DNA of 35,075 nucleotides from Clostridiales bacterium (lineage in GTDB: Bacteria; Bacillota; Clostridia; Oscillospirales; Acutalibacteraceae): positions 1 through 35,075 of the forward strand of contig JAAYPE010000075.1 of assembly GCA_012519975.1 (NCBI GenBank), read 5' to 3'. This document shows positions 1 to 8,292 of this stretch, piece by piece. The translations under genes and the position numbers were made by a program. The notes beneath the pieces are model-generated. The model did not search any database, was not told the DNA's origin, and saw only the letters and a program-made list of their open reading frames with translations. Position 1 is the stretch's first letter. Each line of letters opens with the position of its first letter.

Positions 1-189
1 ATGAGCTGTGGACACTGCAAAACAAGGGTAGAGAGCATTTTGAAATCTATTGATGGTGTAGAAAATGCGCAGGTAAATTTGGAAGAGAAAAATGTAGCAG
101 TTATAGCAAACAAAAAGGTGTCGGACGCAGTTTTAAAAGAGGCGATTTTAGATGCAGGTTTTGATGTTGAGAATATCATAGAAAAATAA
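1..189 (+). CDS. Heavy-metal-associated (HMA) domain protein, CopZ-like; 5' end outside window
   Basis: This is a small metal-binding domain, probably a cytosolic copper chaperone that hands Cu(I) to a P-type ATPase. The visible 62 residues open with the metal-binding loop MSCGHC (Cys3 and Cys6) and follow the ferredoxin-like HMA pattern (GVENAQVNLEEKNVAV, then a helix and the AGFDVE end). In this family about six residues precede the GMxCxxC loop, so the ATG at base 1 is probably internal and the true start lies upstream. Because the protein stops directly after one HMA domain, it is more likely a free chaperone than the N-terminus of an ATPase. A C-terminal HMA domain of a longer protein cannot be excluded. 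A terminator follows at 203-234. Confidence 0.75.
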   Translation: MSCGHCKTRVESILKSIDGVENAQVNLEEKNVAVIANKKVSDAVLKEAILDAGFDVENIIEK

Positions 190-202
190 GAGCAAAGCAC
201 AA

Positions 203-234
203 AAAAGAGCTGATGTATATACATCGGCTCTTTT
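203..234. terminator. Intrinsic terminator after the HMA gene, possibly bidirectional
   Basis: A near-perfect inverted repeat (AAAAGAGC-TGATGTA against TACATC-GGCTCTTTT, one G-U pair) forms a stem of about 14 bp that ends in TTTT on the + strand. The reverse strand reads out into six T, so it may also stop thyX transcription arriving from the right. Confidence 0.7.
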
Positions 235-349
235 CGACATTTTATATTGTTTTACAAAGCTTTTAAAACCCTAAAAAGTTGTAATAAAGTATTTGCGCTA
301 CTGCAGTTAAGCATTATTTGACATTGTTTTATAAAGCTTTAAAAACCCT
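235..349. repeat. Imperfect direct repeat at the 3' end of thyX (copies 235-271 and 319-349)
   Basis: The two copies share the core GACAT...TTGTTTTAYAAAGCTTTWAAAACCCT, differing by a 6-base insertion and a few substitutions. The right copy contains the last codons and stop of thyX (- strand). The left copy lies in the spacer before the terminator and has no open frame. It looks like a local duplication of the gene end. Confidence 0.6.
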
Positions 350-1711
350 CTTCATTTCTCCGGCTCTGCCACAAGTAAAATTGGCACTCTCAGGGCATAC
401 ACCATTTACAAAACAGCTAGGACCATATAGGTCAAAAATGCTCGGTGCAACCTCTCTTACGCTTTGCAACATTTTTATTGAATACTCACGGATTTCCCAT
501 TGCGCACGGGTGCAGGTGCGCAGTCTGAAAAATAGCATAAGTTCCCTTGCATTAACAGTTGTAACAAAATCAATGGTGCTACCACAAAGAAGGTAGTATA
601 CCAATATTTCCTCGGCAATATTATTTTGTTGTAGTTTTTTATATAGATTTGCAATTCTTTTAAATGCACCGTCATAACGATTTTTAAGTTCGCTGTTGTT
701 GCTTATGATTTCTGGTGTAATATAGCTTTCACGGTTCGCTTTTGTAAGTGGCGGGATATCAATTGCTTGCATTCTGTGCCTTGCAAAGTGAGTAAGACAA
801 GGTAGCGACACATCATTTAGCCTAAATGTAAAATTAACGCTCTCTAGTGGTCTTGGGCGAGAGGATTTAACAACTGATTTTATAATTTTATCCATAATAT
901 CTTTGTCTGAAACGATTTTTTCTGCCTCGTCACTTGACATTTGAGAATATGTTATAAGTGCATTTTTGGCAACACATTTTTCAGCTTGCTGAGTGTAGGA
1001 TAAAAGCTCAACAGGTGATTTATTGTTGTTTTTTGTATTGTCGATATTTATAAAATCTAGCACAATTTCATCTTTGTTTGTAGCTTTTTCGCAACGCTTT
1101 TCAAAGTCTATAAAAATACCCTCTGCTTTTTGCTTTGCCTGCTCTAAAAGTTGCCTGCCAAGCTCTTTTATTTCAGGATATTTGCTACCTCTTCCATAAA
1201 GCATAGAATTAAGTATATGCAAAAATTCACGACCGTTTAGCGAGCAAAAAAAGTTGCTGTGCAAACAGTAAGGAAGAATAAAACGAGCGTCCTCTTTTTC
1301 AACACCGTTATTCAACAAAAATTGATATTCATCAAAAAGATAGTTCATATGCTCTTTATATTCATTTTCAAGTTCTTTATTATCAAAATTTGGCACATAA
1401 TAACCCATGTTACTAAAATCAACATATCTTCTTGATTTTACGGTAAAAGATGCAAGCCTAAATTCAATCATAAATTGCTCCACAACAGCAGATACATCTT
1501 GAAACGCAAGATTAAACATTATATGTTCAATCGTAGATGTGTGACCCGAGGCTGTAACTTTGCTAATGAGGTTTGCATTTTTTGATGTATCAATAGAGCG
1601 ATTTAAAATTTCTTGACAGTTCCCCGGTTGTGTTGAAATTCTGCCAGACGCAGCACATACGCTCTCGCCACAGTCGCTCACGCCGATAATAAAAGCTTTG
1701 GAAATACTCAT
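329..1711 (-). CDS. thyX: FAD-dependent thymidylate synthase ThyX, double-domain form
   Basis: ThyX makes dTMP from dUMP using methylene-THF, FAD and NADPH, releasing THF. I start the gene at the ATG whose complement ends at 1711, because AGGGGGA lies 9 bases upstream; this gives 460 residues, about twice a normal ThyX. Two ThyX domains are visible in tandem. The first keeps HTSTIEH (57-63) and the SRRYV / GYYVP strand, but its RHR signature reads EFR (83-85). The second has RHR intact (311-313), followed by NAREL (387-391) and RAQWEIR (402-408), but has lost HTSxxEH and the serine after RHR. The tail has Cys433, Cys439 and Cys447. The divergent neighbour is tmk, which uses the product. Family assignment is firm; that the two halves build a composite active site is my inference. 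Confidence 0.87.
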   Translation of the reverse strand: MSISKAFIIGVSDCGESVCAASGRISTQPGNCQEILNRSIDTSKNANLISKVTASGHTSTIEHIMFNLAFQDVSAVVEQFMIEFRLASFTVKSRRYVDFSNMGYYVPNFDNKELENEYKEHMNYLFDEYQFLLNNGVEKEDARFILPYCLHSNFFCSLNGREFLHILNSMLYGRGSKYPEIKELGRQLLEQAKQKAEGIFIDFEKRCEKATNKDEIVLDFINIDNTKNNNKSPVELLSYTQQAEKCVAKNALITYSQMSSDEAEKIVSDKDIMDKIIKSVVKSSRPRPLESVNFTFRLNDVSLPCLTHFARHRMQAIDIPPLTKANRESYITPEIISNNSELKNRYDGAFKRIANLYKKLQQNNIAEEILVYYLLCGSTIDFVTTVNARELMLFFRLRTCTRAQWEIREYSIKMLQSVREVAPSIFDLYGPSCFVNGVCPESANFTCGRAGEMKRVFKAL

Positions 1712-1763
1712 AATATGCAAATCCCCCTGTTTTTGTCCAAAAAAGTTGTAGTTATTAACGGAT

Positions 1764-1792
1764 ATTTTATCATATTTAATAAATCCATGCAA
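1764..1792 (-). promoter_or_regulatory. Predicted thyX promoter
   Basis: Read on the - strand: TTGCAT, a 17-base spacer, then TAAAAT, with a TGA just before the -10 (extended -10). It sits about 50 bases upstream of the chosen thyX start. Confidence 0.55.
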
Positions 1793-1841
1793 GATAGTTT
1801 CGATACATAATATATATGGTGCAATAATGGGCACTTTATAC

Positions 1842-1870
1842 TTGTAAAATACTACATAGTTTGGTATAAT
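1842..1870 (+). promoter_or_regulatory. Predicted tmk promoter
   Basis: TTGTAA (1842-1847), a 17-base spacer, then a consensus TATAAT (1865-1870) preceded by TGG, an extended -10. It is about 60 bases upstream of tmk and is the only clear promoter I see for the + strand gene run that follows. Confidence 0.65.
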
Positions 1871-1931
1871 AATTTACTAAATATGACAACATACGATTAA
1901 ATTTTATCAATATTTAAAGAGGTTATTTGTT

Positions 1932-2597
1932 TTGAAAAGACTAATTGTGATTGAGGGTTTGGACGGTAGCGGTAAATCTACTCAGGTTGAAATACTGAAA
2001 AATGCTTTGCAAGAAAAAAGCGTAGATGTAAAGCAAATTAAATTACCCGACTATGAAAACCCATCAAGTACGCTTGTAAAAATGTATCTAAATGGTGATT
2101 TTGGGGCAAGTCCTAAGGATGTAAATGCCTATGCTGCATCAACTTTTTATGCTGTTGACAGATTTGCAAGTTTTACAAAAAAGTGGAAGAATGATTTTGA
2201 AAACGGCACTCTGATTTTAGCTGACAGATATACAACATCAAATGCATCTCACCAAATGGTTAAACTACCTAAAAGTGAGTGGGCAAGTTATTTAAATTGG
2301 CTTGAGGATTTTGAATATAATAAAGTAGGTATCCCAAAGCCTAACTTAGTTATCTATCTTGATATGCCCGTAGAGATTTCGCAAAAGCTTATGACAAGTC
2401 GTTATGATGGCGATGAGGTTAAAAAAGATGTTCACGAGTGCAATGTTGAATACCTTAAAGCTTGCAGACAAGCATCATTATATGCAGTAAAAGAACTGGG
2501 TTGGAAATGCGTTGAGTGCTCAAATGGTGATATGCCACGCTCAATAGAAGAAATAAGCAAGGATATTATGCACCTTGTTTTATCGGAGGTGCTATAA
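1932..2597 (+). CDS. tmk: Thymidylate kinase
   Basis: Thymidylate kinase phosphorylates dTMP to dTDP with ATP in the cytosol. The Walker A loop GLDGSGKST is at residues 9-17, a DRY motif at 98-100 follows a buried strand (TLILADRY), and the 221-residue length suits the family. The TTG start at 1932 is chosen because AAGAGG ends 9 bases upstream and the next codons, KRLIVIEG, form the usual first strand. It is the first gene of a long + strand run and is divergent from thyX, which makes its substrate. The stop overlaps the next ATG (TAATG), indicating translational coupling. Confidence 0.93.
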   Translation: MKRLIVIEGLDGSGKSTQVEILKNALQEKSVDVKQIKLPDYENPSSTLVKMYLNGDFGASPKDVNAYAASTFYAVDRFASFTKKWKNDFENGTLILADRYTTSNASHQMVKLPKSEWASYLNWLEDFEYNKVGIPKPNLVIYLDMPVEISQKLMTSRYDGDEVKKDVHECNVEYLKACRQASLYAVKELGWKCVECSNGDMPRSIEEISKDIMHLVLSEVL

Positions 2598-3484
2598 TGC
2601 GAGAGTTTAGAGAACCGGTCATTTGCGACAAACCAAAGATTAAAGAAATACTATCAAAAACAAGACAAACTACTTGTGAATTTTGTTTTGGCAATATATT
2701 TATGTGGGCTCCAGTTTATGGTGCAGAAATTTCAATGTGTGAGCATTTTTTTGTCTGCCGTTCAACAGATGAAAAACCCTCATATTCTGTTCCAAAAGGT
2801 GATGGCGATTTTACAAAATGCATAGGTGCCTTGCACGAGGAGGCATTGTCACAGGGCAATAATTTAGAACTTTATGCAATTACCGAGCAAGAAAAGGAAG
2901 AGCTTGAGATTTTGATGCCGGGTAAATTTAGCTTTATTGAGAGTCGTCACAATTTTGACTATGTGTATTCTGTAGAAGAACTAGCTACGTTATCAGGTAA
3001 AAAGTTTCATTCAAAGCGTAATCATATATCATATTTTGAAAAAAATAATAACTGGAGTTATGAAGAAATAAATAGCAATAATATGCAAGAGTGCATTGAA
3101 ATGAACAGAAAATGGGAAGCACAAAATATAGAAAAAAATCCCGAGGGCATAGGCAGAGAAGAGATTGCAATAACAAGAGCTTTTGAGCATTTTGAAGAGC
3201 TTGAGTTAAAGGGTGGAGCAATAAGGGTAGACGGTGAAATAATTGCATACACAATGGGAGAACGATTAAACGACAATACTTTTTGCACCCATATTGAAAA
3301 AGCTCTTTCTGATGTTAGGGGAGCATACCAAATTATTAATAGAGAATTTGCAAGGAATACTATTAGCGAATATGAGTTTGTCAACAGGGAAGAGGATTTA
3401 GGAATTGAAGGTCTTCGCAAGGCAAAGCTTTCTTATAATCCGGTTATGCTTGTTAAAAAATATAGGGCAGTCTTTGAGGGGTAA
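2597..3484 (+). CDS. DUF2156 / phosphatidylglycerol lysyltransferase-like domain protein
   Basis: The 295-residue protein belongs to the DUF2156 family, which has the same GNAT-like fold as the aminoacyl-transfer domain of MprF. Two family blocks are visible: KFHSKRNHISYF (136-147) and FVNREEDLGIEGLRKAKLSY (261-280), the second ending in the typical NP...KKY. There is no transmembrane segment, so it is a soluble stand-alone domain and not a full lysyl-phosphatidylglycerol synthase. It overlaps tmk by one base and is followed three bases later by a GNAT gene, so the two acyltransferase-fold proteins are probably co-expressed. The substrate is unknown. Confidence 0.8.
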   Translation: MREFREPVICDKPKIKEILSKTRQTTCEFCFGNIFMWAPVYGAEISMCEHFFVCRSTDEKPSYSVPKGDGDFTKCIGALHEEALSQGNNLELYAITEQEKEELEILMPGKFSFIESRHNFDYVYSVEELATLSGKKFHSKRNHISYFEKNNNWSYEEINSNNMQECIEMNRKWEAQNIEKNPEGIGREEIAITRAFEHFEELELKGGAIRVDGEIIAYTMGERLNDNTFCTHIEKALSDVRGAYQIINREFARNTISEYEFVNREEDLGIEGLRKAKLSYNPVMLVKKYRAVFEG

Positions 3485-3487
3485 TTT

Positions 3488-4336
3488 ATGGTTGATTTTG
3501 CAAAACCACAAGATTATGAAGATATAGCAAAAGTATGGCGAATTAGCTTTTCGGATACGGATAGTTATATAAAGCAGTTTTGGGATTCTATGTTTAAACC
3601 AGAAAACACCATAGTCTATAGGAAACAAGGTGTTGTGGTTGCGATGTATTTCTTTTTAGAATCACAAACTGTAATAAAGGGTAGAGGGTACAGCACCCTT
3701 TATCTTTATGCTGCTGCAACTTTGCCAAAATATAGGGGACGGGGATATATGGCAGAGTTGATTGAAAAAGGTGTAGAAATTGCAAAGCAAAGGAACGTTG
3801 ATTTTATTACTTTGGTTCCTGCTGATGATTATCTTTTTGATTATTATGCAAAGTTTGGGTTTGAAACTGCATTTTATAAAAAGAGTATAACTCTAACTCG
3901 AAAACAGCTCTTTAAGGTGGTTAAAAATGCAAGCCCTAGCAGTGAGCTTGATATGTTTAAAATCAGGCAAATTGCCCTTGCGCCTTATGATTTTTTAAAC
4001 TGGAACTCTGACACACTAAACTATGCAATGAAAGAGCATTTGTACACGCACGGTTCAATGGTATCTACTAGCAAAGGCTATGCGATGTATACCAAGGGAA
4101 AAGATACAATTTATGTAAAAGAACTTTGCTCTATGGGTAGTGTTGGTGAACTGTTTTATTTGCTACTTCAAAAAGAGGACGCACAACAGTTTGTTTTTAA
4201 TTTTCCTGTAGATTTTCCGTTGTCAACTGATGACCAAAAGATTGTAAAAGTCGGTATGATAAAACCGCTTAATGATGAAGCTCAAAAGTCCATTTTAAAA
4301 ATGAAAAATGCTTATATAGGTATATCATTAGGATAA
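3488..4336 (+). CDS. GNAT-family N-acetyltransferase
   Basis: A predicted acetyl-CoA-dependent acetyltransferase of 282 residues. The N-terminal half carries the GNAT fold: a strand ending LYAAATLPKYRG, the pyrophosphate loop RGRGYM (83-88) and the late motif YYAKFGFE (119-126). The remaining 150 residues form a second domain, as in the two-domain GNAT proteins of Clostridia, whose substrates are mostly unknown. GAGGGG in the end of the previous gene serves as ribosome binding site, and the start lies three bases after that gene's stop. I cannot name a substrate. Confidence 0.82.
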   Translation: MVDFAKPQDYEDIAKVWRISFSDTDSYIKQFWDSMFKPENTIVYRKQGVVVAMYFFLESQTVIKGRGYSTLYLYAAATLPKYRGRGYMAELIEKGVEIAKQRNVDFITLVPADDYLFDYYAKFGFETAFYKKSITLTRKQLFKVVKNASPSSELDMFKIRQIALAPYDFLNWNSDTLNYAMKEHLYTHGSMVSTSKGYAMYTKGKDTIYVKELCSMGSVGELFYLLLQKEDAQQFVFNFPVDFPLSTDDQKIVKVGMIKPLNDEAQKSILKMKNAYIGISLG

Positions 4337-4374
4337 ATTATATCGCATTTGATTTAATTTTAGGAGTGATATTT

Positions 4375-4917
4375 ATGATTTATATGTTTTTAGCAGATGG
4401 GTTTGAGGAAATAGAAGCCATAGCAACAGCAGACGTTATTTTGCGTGCAGGATTAGAGCTTAAAACAGTTGGAATAGGAGCAGATGTTATAACGGGTGCA
4501 CACGGAATAAAAATCGAAAGTGACCTTAGCGAGAATCGCGTAAGCACAGATGATGATATATCTGCCGTGATTTTACCTGGAGGTATGCCAGGTACGATAA
4601 ATTTAAAAAATTCAGTTGTTGTAAATAATTTTTTAGACTTTGCATATAAAAATGATATTCTTATTTGTGCAATATGTGCAGCACCCTCAATACTCGGTTC
4701 TTTGGGGTACCTAAATGGTAAAAAGGCAGTATGCTTTCCAGGATTTGAGGACGAGCTTAAAGGTGCAATTATACAAAAAGATTTGGTGTGCAAGGACGCA
4801 AATATTATAACAGCAAAGGGAGCGGGAGTAGCAATAGACTTTGGACTTGAAATCGTAAAAGCATTAGATAGTGAAGAAAAAGCTATTTCTATCAAGGAGT
4901 CAATGCAATGCAAGTGA
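4375..4917 (+). CDS. DJ-1/PfpI family protein
   Basis: A 180-residue protein of the DJ-1/PfpI/ThiJ superfamily, whose members act as glyoxalase III, protein deglycase-like enzymes or redox chaperones. The nucleophile elbow reads AICAAP with Cys101, and the partner glutamate that tunes this cysteine in DJ-1 is matched by Glu14 in FEEIEA. PGGMPG (68-73) is the usual glycine loop. The in-frame GTG at 4366 lies inside the AGGAGTG ribosome binding site, so I use the ATG at 4375, eight bases after AGGAG. It overlaps the next gene by 10 bases. The exact substrate cannot be read from sequence. Confidence 0.87.
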   Translation: MIYMFLADGFEEIEAIATADVILRAGLELKTVGIGADVITGAHGIKIESDLSENRVSTDDDISAVILPGGMPGTINLKNSVVVNNFLDFAYKNDILICAICAAPSILGSLGYLNGKKAVCFPGFEDELKGAIIQKDLVCKDANIITAKGAGVAIDFGLEIVKALDSEEKAISIKESMQCK

Positions 4918-5492
4918 CAGACATAAGGGAAGAAAAGAGGCAACTTAGGGAGCATTACAGAGCTTTGCGTGATGATTTACCGTACGATGAAAAAAGCGTA
5001 ATGGATGAGAAAATTTTAAGGAAAATTACTCAGCTTTGGTCATATAGAGAAGAAAAAATTTTGCTTACCTATGTTGCAACGGGTTCAGAAGTGGATACCA
5101 AACCGTTGATTGAATATGCACTAAATGATGGAAAAATAGTCGCAGTTCCAAGGTGTGTAGAAAACACAAGGAATATGGAGTTTTATATTATAAAATCACT
5201 AGATGATTTAGAACTAGGCTCTTTTGGAGTAATGGAACCTATAAGGCAAAAATGTGAAAAACTAGAAGATTTGTCAAGGGGCGTTTGCATTGTACCGGCA
5301 CTGGCATTTGACAAAGATGGTTATAGGCTAGGTTACGGAAAAGGCTATTATGATAGATTTTTAAACAATTTTGACGGAAGAATAATAGGTGTATGTTACT
5401 CGTTTTGTATGTGTGATGAGTTGCCAAGAGGTAGGTACGATAAAAAGGTTGCATCAATAATTACAGAAAAACGAGTAATGTCTACAGATTAA
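4908..5492 (+). CDS. 5-formyltetrahydrofolate cyclo-ligase (MTHFS)
   Basis: The enzyme converts 5-formyl-THF plus ATP to 5,10-methenyl-THF, rescuing folate trapped in a storage form. At 194 residues it has the family length. It shows the N-terminal basic helix (EEKRQLREHYRALRDDL), the substrate-side EVDT motif (61-64) and the diagnostic nucleotide loop GYRLGYGKGYYDRFL (138-152). The start lies inside the end of the DJ-1 gene, 8 bases after AAGGAG. Returning folate to the one-carbon pool supports ThyX, whose gene is 3 kb away. Confidence 0.93.
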   Translation: MQVTDIREEKRQLREHYRALRDDLPYDEKSVMDEKILRKITQLWSYREEKILLTYVATGSEVDTKPLIEYALNDGKIVAVPRCVENTRNMEFYIIKSLDDLELGSFGVMEPIRQKCEKLEDLSRGVCIVPALAFDKDGYRLGYGKGYYDRFLNNFDGRIIGVCYSFCMCDELPRGRYDKKVASIITEKRVMSTD

Positions 5493-5546
5493 AAATACTT
5501 GTACTTATTTTTGGGGCAGGAATTTACTTAACACGGAGGTTCTTTA

Positions 5547-6980
5547 ATGAATAACAACGATACGGGAAAGGGACGAATTAGCGCAAATGATGAGTTTGAC
5601 GAACTTTTAAAGCGTTATGAGGTTTCAAGCAAAAGTGACCAAGAAAAATCCCAATCAAATCATCAAAAAAAAGAAAAATTTAATCTTACATTATCATTTG
5701 ATGATGACATTAAACCTTCGGAAAACAACAGTGCGTCAGATAACAAGAAGTATAATCGTACTGGTGACAACTCTCCAAGATACAAGGGGGAAGTGTATTT
5801 TGATTCCCGTCCAAACACAAATAAAATTCAGGCAAATTTATCAAATAGGAGTGGGCAAGATTTTAAAAAGCAACAAAGACCCACGCCTAATAAAAGCTCA
5901 AAATCACTTAAAAAATCAGAGGATAAAAAGGCATTTGCAATTCATATTGCAATATTATGTGCGATTTCTATTTTGCTTTCTATTTGGGCTATGTCGTGTC
6001 TCAACGACATAATTGCGTTTAATAAAAAAGAAGATGTAATAACAGTAACAATTCCTGAAAACGCAAAAACTAGTCAGATAATTGGAATTTTGCATAAAGA
6101 AAAGCTGATTAAAAACAAGGTTTTTTGCCGTTCGTTTATGAGATTTACTTTAGGCGTTAGAAAGGCAAACCCACAGTATTTGTCAGGAGTTTATTATTTA
6201 AGACCTGATATGGGTGTCGAAAAAATGCTTATTTATATGCAACCTAAAAAAGAGGCAAAAACAATTACCATCACTTTTCCAGAGGGATGGACAATTGATA
6301 AAATGGCCGAAAGGCTAGAAAAAAATGGGATTTGTAATAAGCGTGCTTTTTTAGAAAACCTTGATAAAGCAATGTTTGATTATGATTTTGTAAAAGATGT
6401 AAAAAAGAAAAAAGATAGGTACCATAACCTTGAGGGATATTTGTTTCCAGACACGTATGAATTTTTTGTAGGCGACAATCCGAGCAATGTGATTAGAACA
6501 ATGCTAAAGCGTTTTAATAAAGAGTGGACACCGAAGTATGACGCAAGGGCAAAAGAGTTAGGACTTACTGTTGATGAGGTTATAACGCTTGCGTCTATAA
6601 TTCAAAAAGAAGCAGGTTCAAGCGCTCAAATGGGAAAAATTTCCTCAGTTTTTCACAACAGGTTAAAAGATCCTGCAAACTACCCATCATTGCAAAGTGA
6701 TGCAACAGCCCATTATGTAACAAACTGTGTTCGCTATGGGGTTGATGCATCTCAATATGACACTTATTTGAGAAGATATAATACCTATAATGTAACGGGA
6801 TTTCCGGTTGGTGCGATTTGCAATCCTGGCTCACAAGCGATAGAGGCAGCACTTTATCCAGAAAGTACAGATTATTTTTATTTCTGTCACAACGAAGAAA
6901 CCAAAGAAGTCTTTTTTGCAAAAACGCTAATGGAGCATAATCAAAATAAAATTAAAGCAAAACTAACGTCAGTAGATTAA
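5547..6980 (+). CDS. mltG: Endolytic murein transglycosylase MltG
   Basis: MltG is a membrane-anchored lytic transglycosylase that cuts nascent glycan strands and so sets their length. The 477 residues comprise a long polar, low-complexity cytoplasmic region (1-128), one membrane helix (about 129-152) and an external YceG domain. In the latter, LEGYLFPDTYEF (295-306), LASIIQKEAG with the likely catalytic Glu355, and YNTYNVTGFPVGAICNPG (411-428) are hallmarks. GGAGG lies 7 bases before the ATG. The neighbouring U32 gene repeats the yrrL-yrrN/yrrO neighbourhood of Bacillus subtilis, without the methyltransferase gene that separates them there. Confidence 0.93.
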   Translation: MNNNDTGKGRISANDEFDELLKRYEVSSKSDQEKSQSNHQKKEKFNLTLSFDDDIKPSENNSASDNKKYNRTGDNSPRYKGEVYFDSRPNTNKIQANLSNRSGQDFKKQQRPTPNKSSKSLKKSEDKKAFAIHIAILCAISILLSIWAMSCLNDIIAFNKKEDVITVTIPENAKTSQIIGILHKEKLIKNKVFCRSFMRFTLGVRKANPQYLSGVYYLRPDMGVEKMLIYMQPKKEAKTITITFPEGWTIDKMAERLEKNGICNKRAFLENLDKAMFDYDFVKDVKKKKDRYHNLEGYLFPDTYEFFVGDNPSNVIRTMLKRFNKEWTPKYDARAKELGLTVDEVITLASIIQKEAGSSAQMGKISSVFHNRLKDPANYPSLQSDATAHYVTNCVRYGVDASQYDTYLRRYNTYNVTGFPVGAICNPGSQAIEAALYPESTDYFYFCHNEETKEVFFAKTLMEHNQNKIKAKLTSVD

Positions 6981-7001
6981 AAATAAAAAGGGGAGAGCTT
7001 T

Positions 7002-8240
7002 TTGAGTGAAAAAATTAAAACGGCAAATCCGGAATTGCTAGCTCCAGCAGGAGATGAAGAGAGATTACAAGCGGCGCTAGAGTATGGTGCAGATGCAGTG
7101 TATCTTGGTGGCACTTCTTTTGGAATGCGTGCCTCTCCAGGGAATTTTAATGATGAGCAGTTAAAAAATGCAGTTCAATTGTGCCACAAAAACGGGGTCA
7201 AGGTTTATTTAACTTGTAATACCTTGCCAAGGAATGATGAGCTTATTCGTTTGCCAGAGTTTTTAGAATATGCTCAGGAATGTGAAGTAGATGGGCTTAT
7301 AATTGCTGATTTGGGTGTTTTAAATCTTGCAAAAAAATATGCTCCAAAGGTTGACATTCATATTTCAACCCAAGCTGGAATAGTAAATTATGAAACGGCA
7401 AATGCGTTTTACAATATGGGCGCTAAAAGAATTGTAACCGCTAGGGAAATATCTATGGAGAATATAGCCCAAATAAGAGCAAAAACTCCAAAGGAATTAG
7501 AAATAGAGTGTTTTGTACACGGCGCTATGTGCGTGTCTTTTTCGGGCAGGTGCTTGCTGTCAAACTATTTAACGGGCAGAGATTCAAATAGGGGAGATTG
7601 CTCGCAACCTTGCCGATGGAAATACCATATAGTAGAAGAAAAAAGACCGGGCGAATATTTTGAAATTTCAGATGATAAAGACGGAACATATATAATGAAT
7701 GCTCAGGATATGTGTATGATTGAGCATATTCCAGAACTTGTAAGTGCGGGTGTTACAAGCTTTAAACTAGAGGGTAGAGCAAAGTCTGCTTATTACACAG
7801 CCGTTGTAACAAATGCATATAGAGCAGCAATAGACGGATACAAGCAAAATCCAACACCAAGCTACATACCAGAAAAATGGATTGTAGATGAAATTAGAAA
7901 AATTAGTTATCGTGATTATTGCACAGGCTTTTATTTTGGTCATCCAAGGGATAATGCAAGCATATACTATGAGGGTATTTATAAACGGGAATGGGATATT
8001 ATTGCAAATGTAATAAAAAGCGATGGTGAAAAAATAACCATTGAGCAAAGAAACAAATTATTTGACGGAGATGAGCTTGAAGTTTTAAGCCCCAAAACAG
8101 AGCCATATAAAATCACAGTAAAAGATTTAAGGGATAGTGATGGTGAACCAATTCCGTATGCACAACACCCGATGGCTACTGTAACATTTTCGTGCAAACA
8201 AAAAATTCCTGCAGGCTCAATTTTGAGAAGACAAAAATAA
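7002..8240 (+). CDS. Peptidase U32 family protein, probable tRNA U34 hydroxylation factor (TrhP-like)
   Basis: The 412-residue protein has the U32 opening ELLAPAGDEERLQAALEYGA (11-30) and the signature FVHGAMCVSFSGRC (171-184), then NRGDCSQPCRW (196-206). The conserved cysteines 177, 184, 200 and 204 are the expected Fe-S ligands. Most U32 proteins studied in bacteria are RNA-hydroxylation factors (TrhP for 5-hydroxyuridine at tRNA position 34, RlhA for 23S rRNA) and not true proteases. Its place after mltG matches B. subtilis yrrN/yrrO, which are TrhP homologues, so I favour that role. The TTG start follows GGGGAG by five bases. Confidence 0.87.
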   Translation: MSEKIKTANPELLAPAGDEERLQAALEYGADAVYLGGTSFGMRASPGNFNDEQLKNAVQLCHKNGVKVYLTCNTLPRNDELIRLPEFLEYAQECEVDGLIIADLGVLNLAKKYAPKVDIHISTQAGIVNYETANAFYNMGAKRIVTAREISMENIAQIRAKTPKELEIECFVHGAMCVSFSGRCLLSNYLTGRDSNRGDCSQPCRWKYHIVEEKRPGEYFEISDDKDGTYIMNAQDMCMIEHIPELVSAGVTSFKLEGRAKSAYYTAVVTNAYRAAIDGYKQNPTPSYIPEKWIVDEIRKISYRDYCTGFYFGHPRDNASIYYEGIYKREWDIIANVIKSDGEKITIEQRNKLFDGDELEVLSPKTEPYKITVKDLRDSDGEPIPYAQHPMATVTFSCKQKIPAGSILRRQK

Positions 8241-8292
8241 ATAAAGGGTTTTTGCTTTTAATGTCGTATAACATAATTAGGGGGTGTCTTAA

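Noticed and set aside
318..596. Plus-strand open frame opposite thyX
   Set aside because: It is antisense to a conserved domain of ThyX, with no ribosome binding site and no recognisable product.
4380..4955. 191-codon minus-strand open frame over the DJ-1 gene
   Set aside because: A shadow of a well-supported gene; composition is Ser/Ile/Pro-rich as expected from the reverse complement, with no motif.
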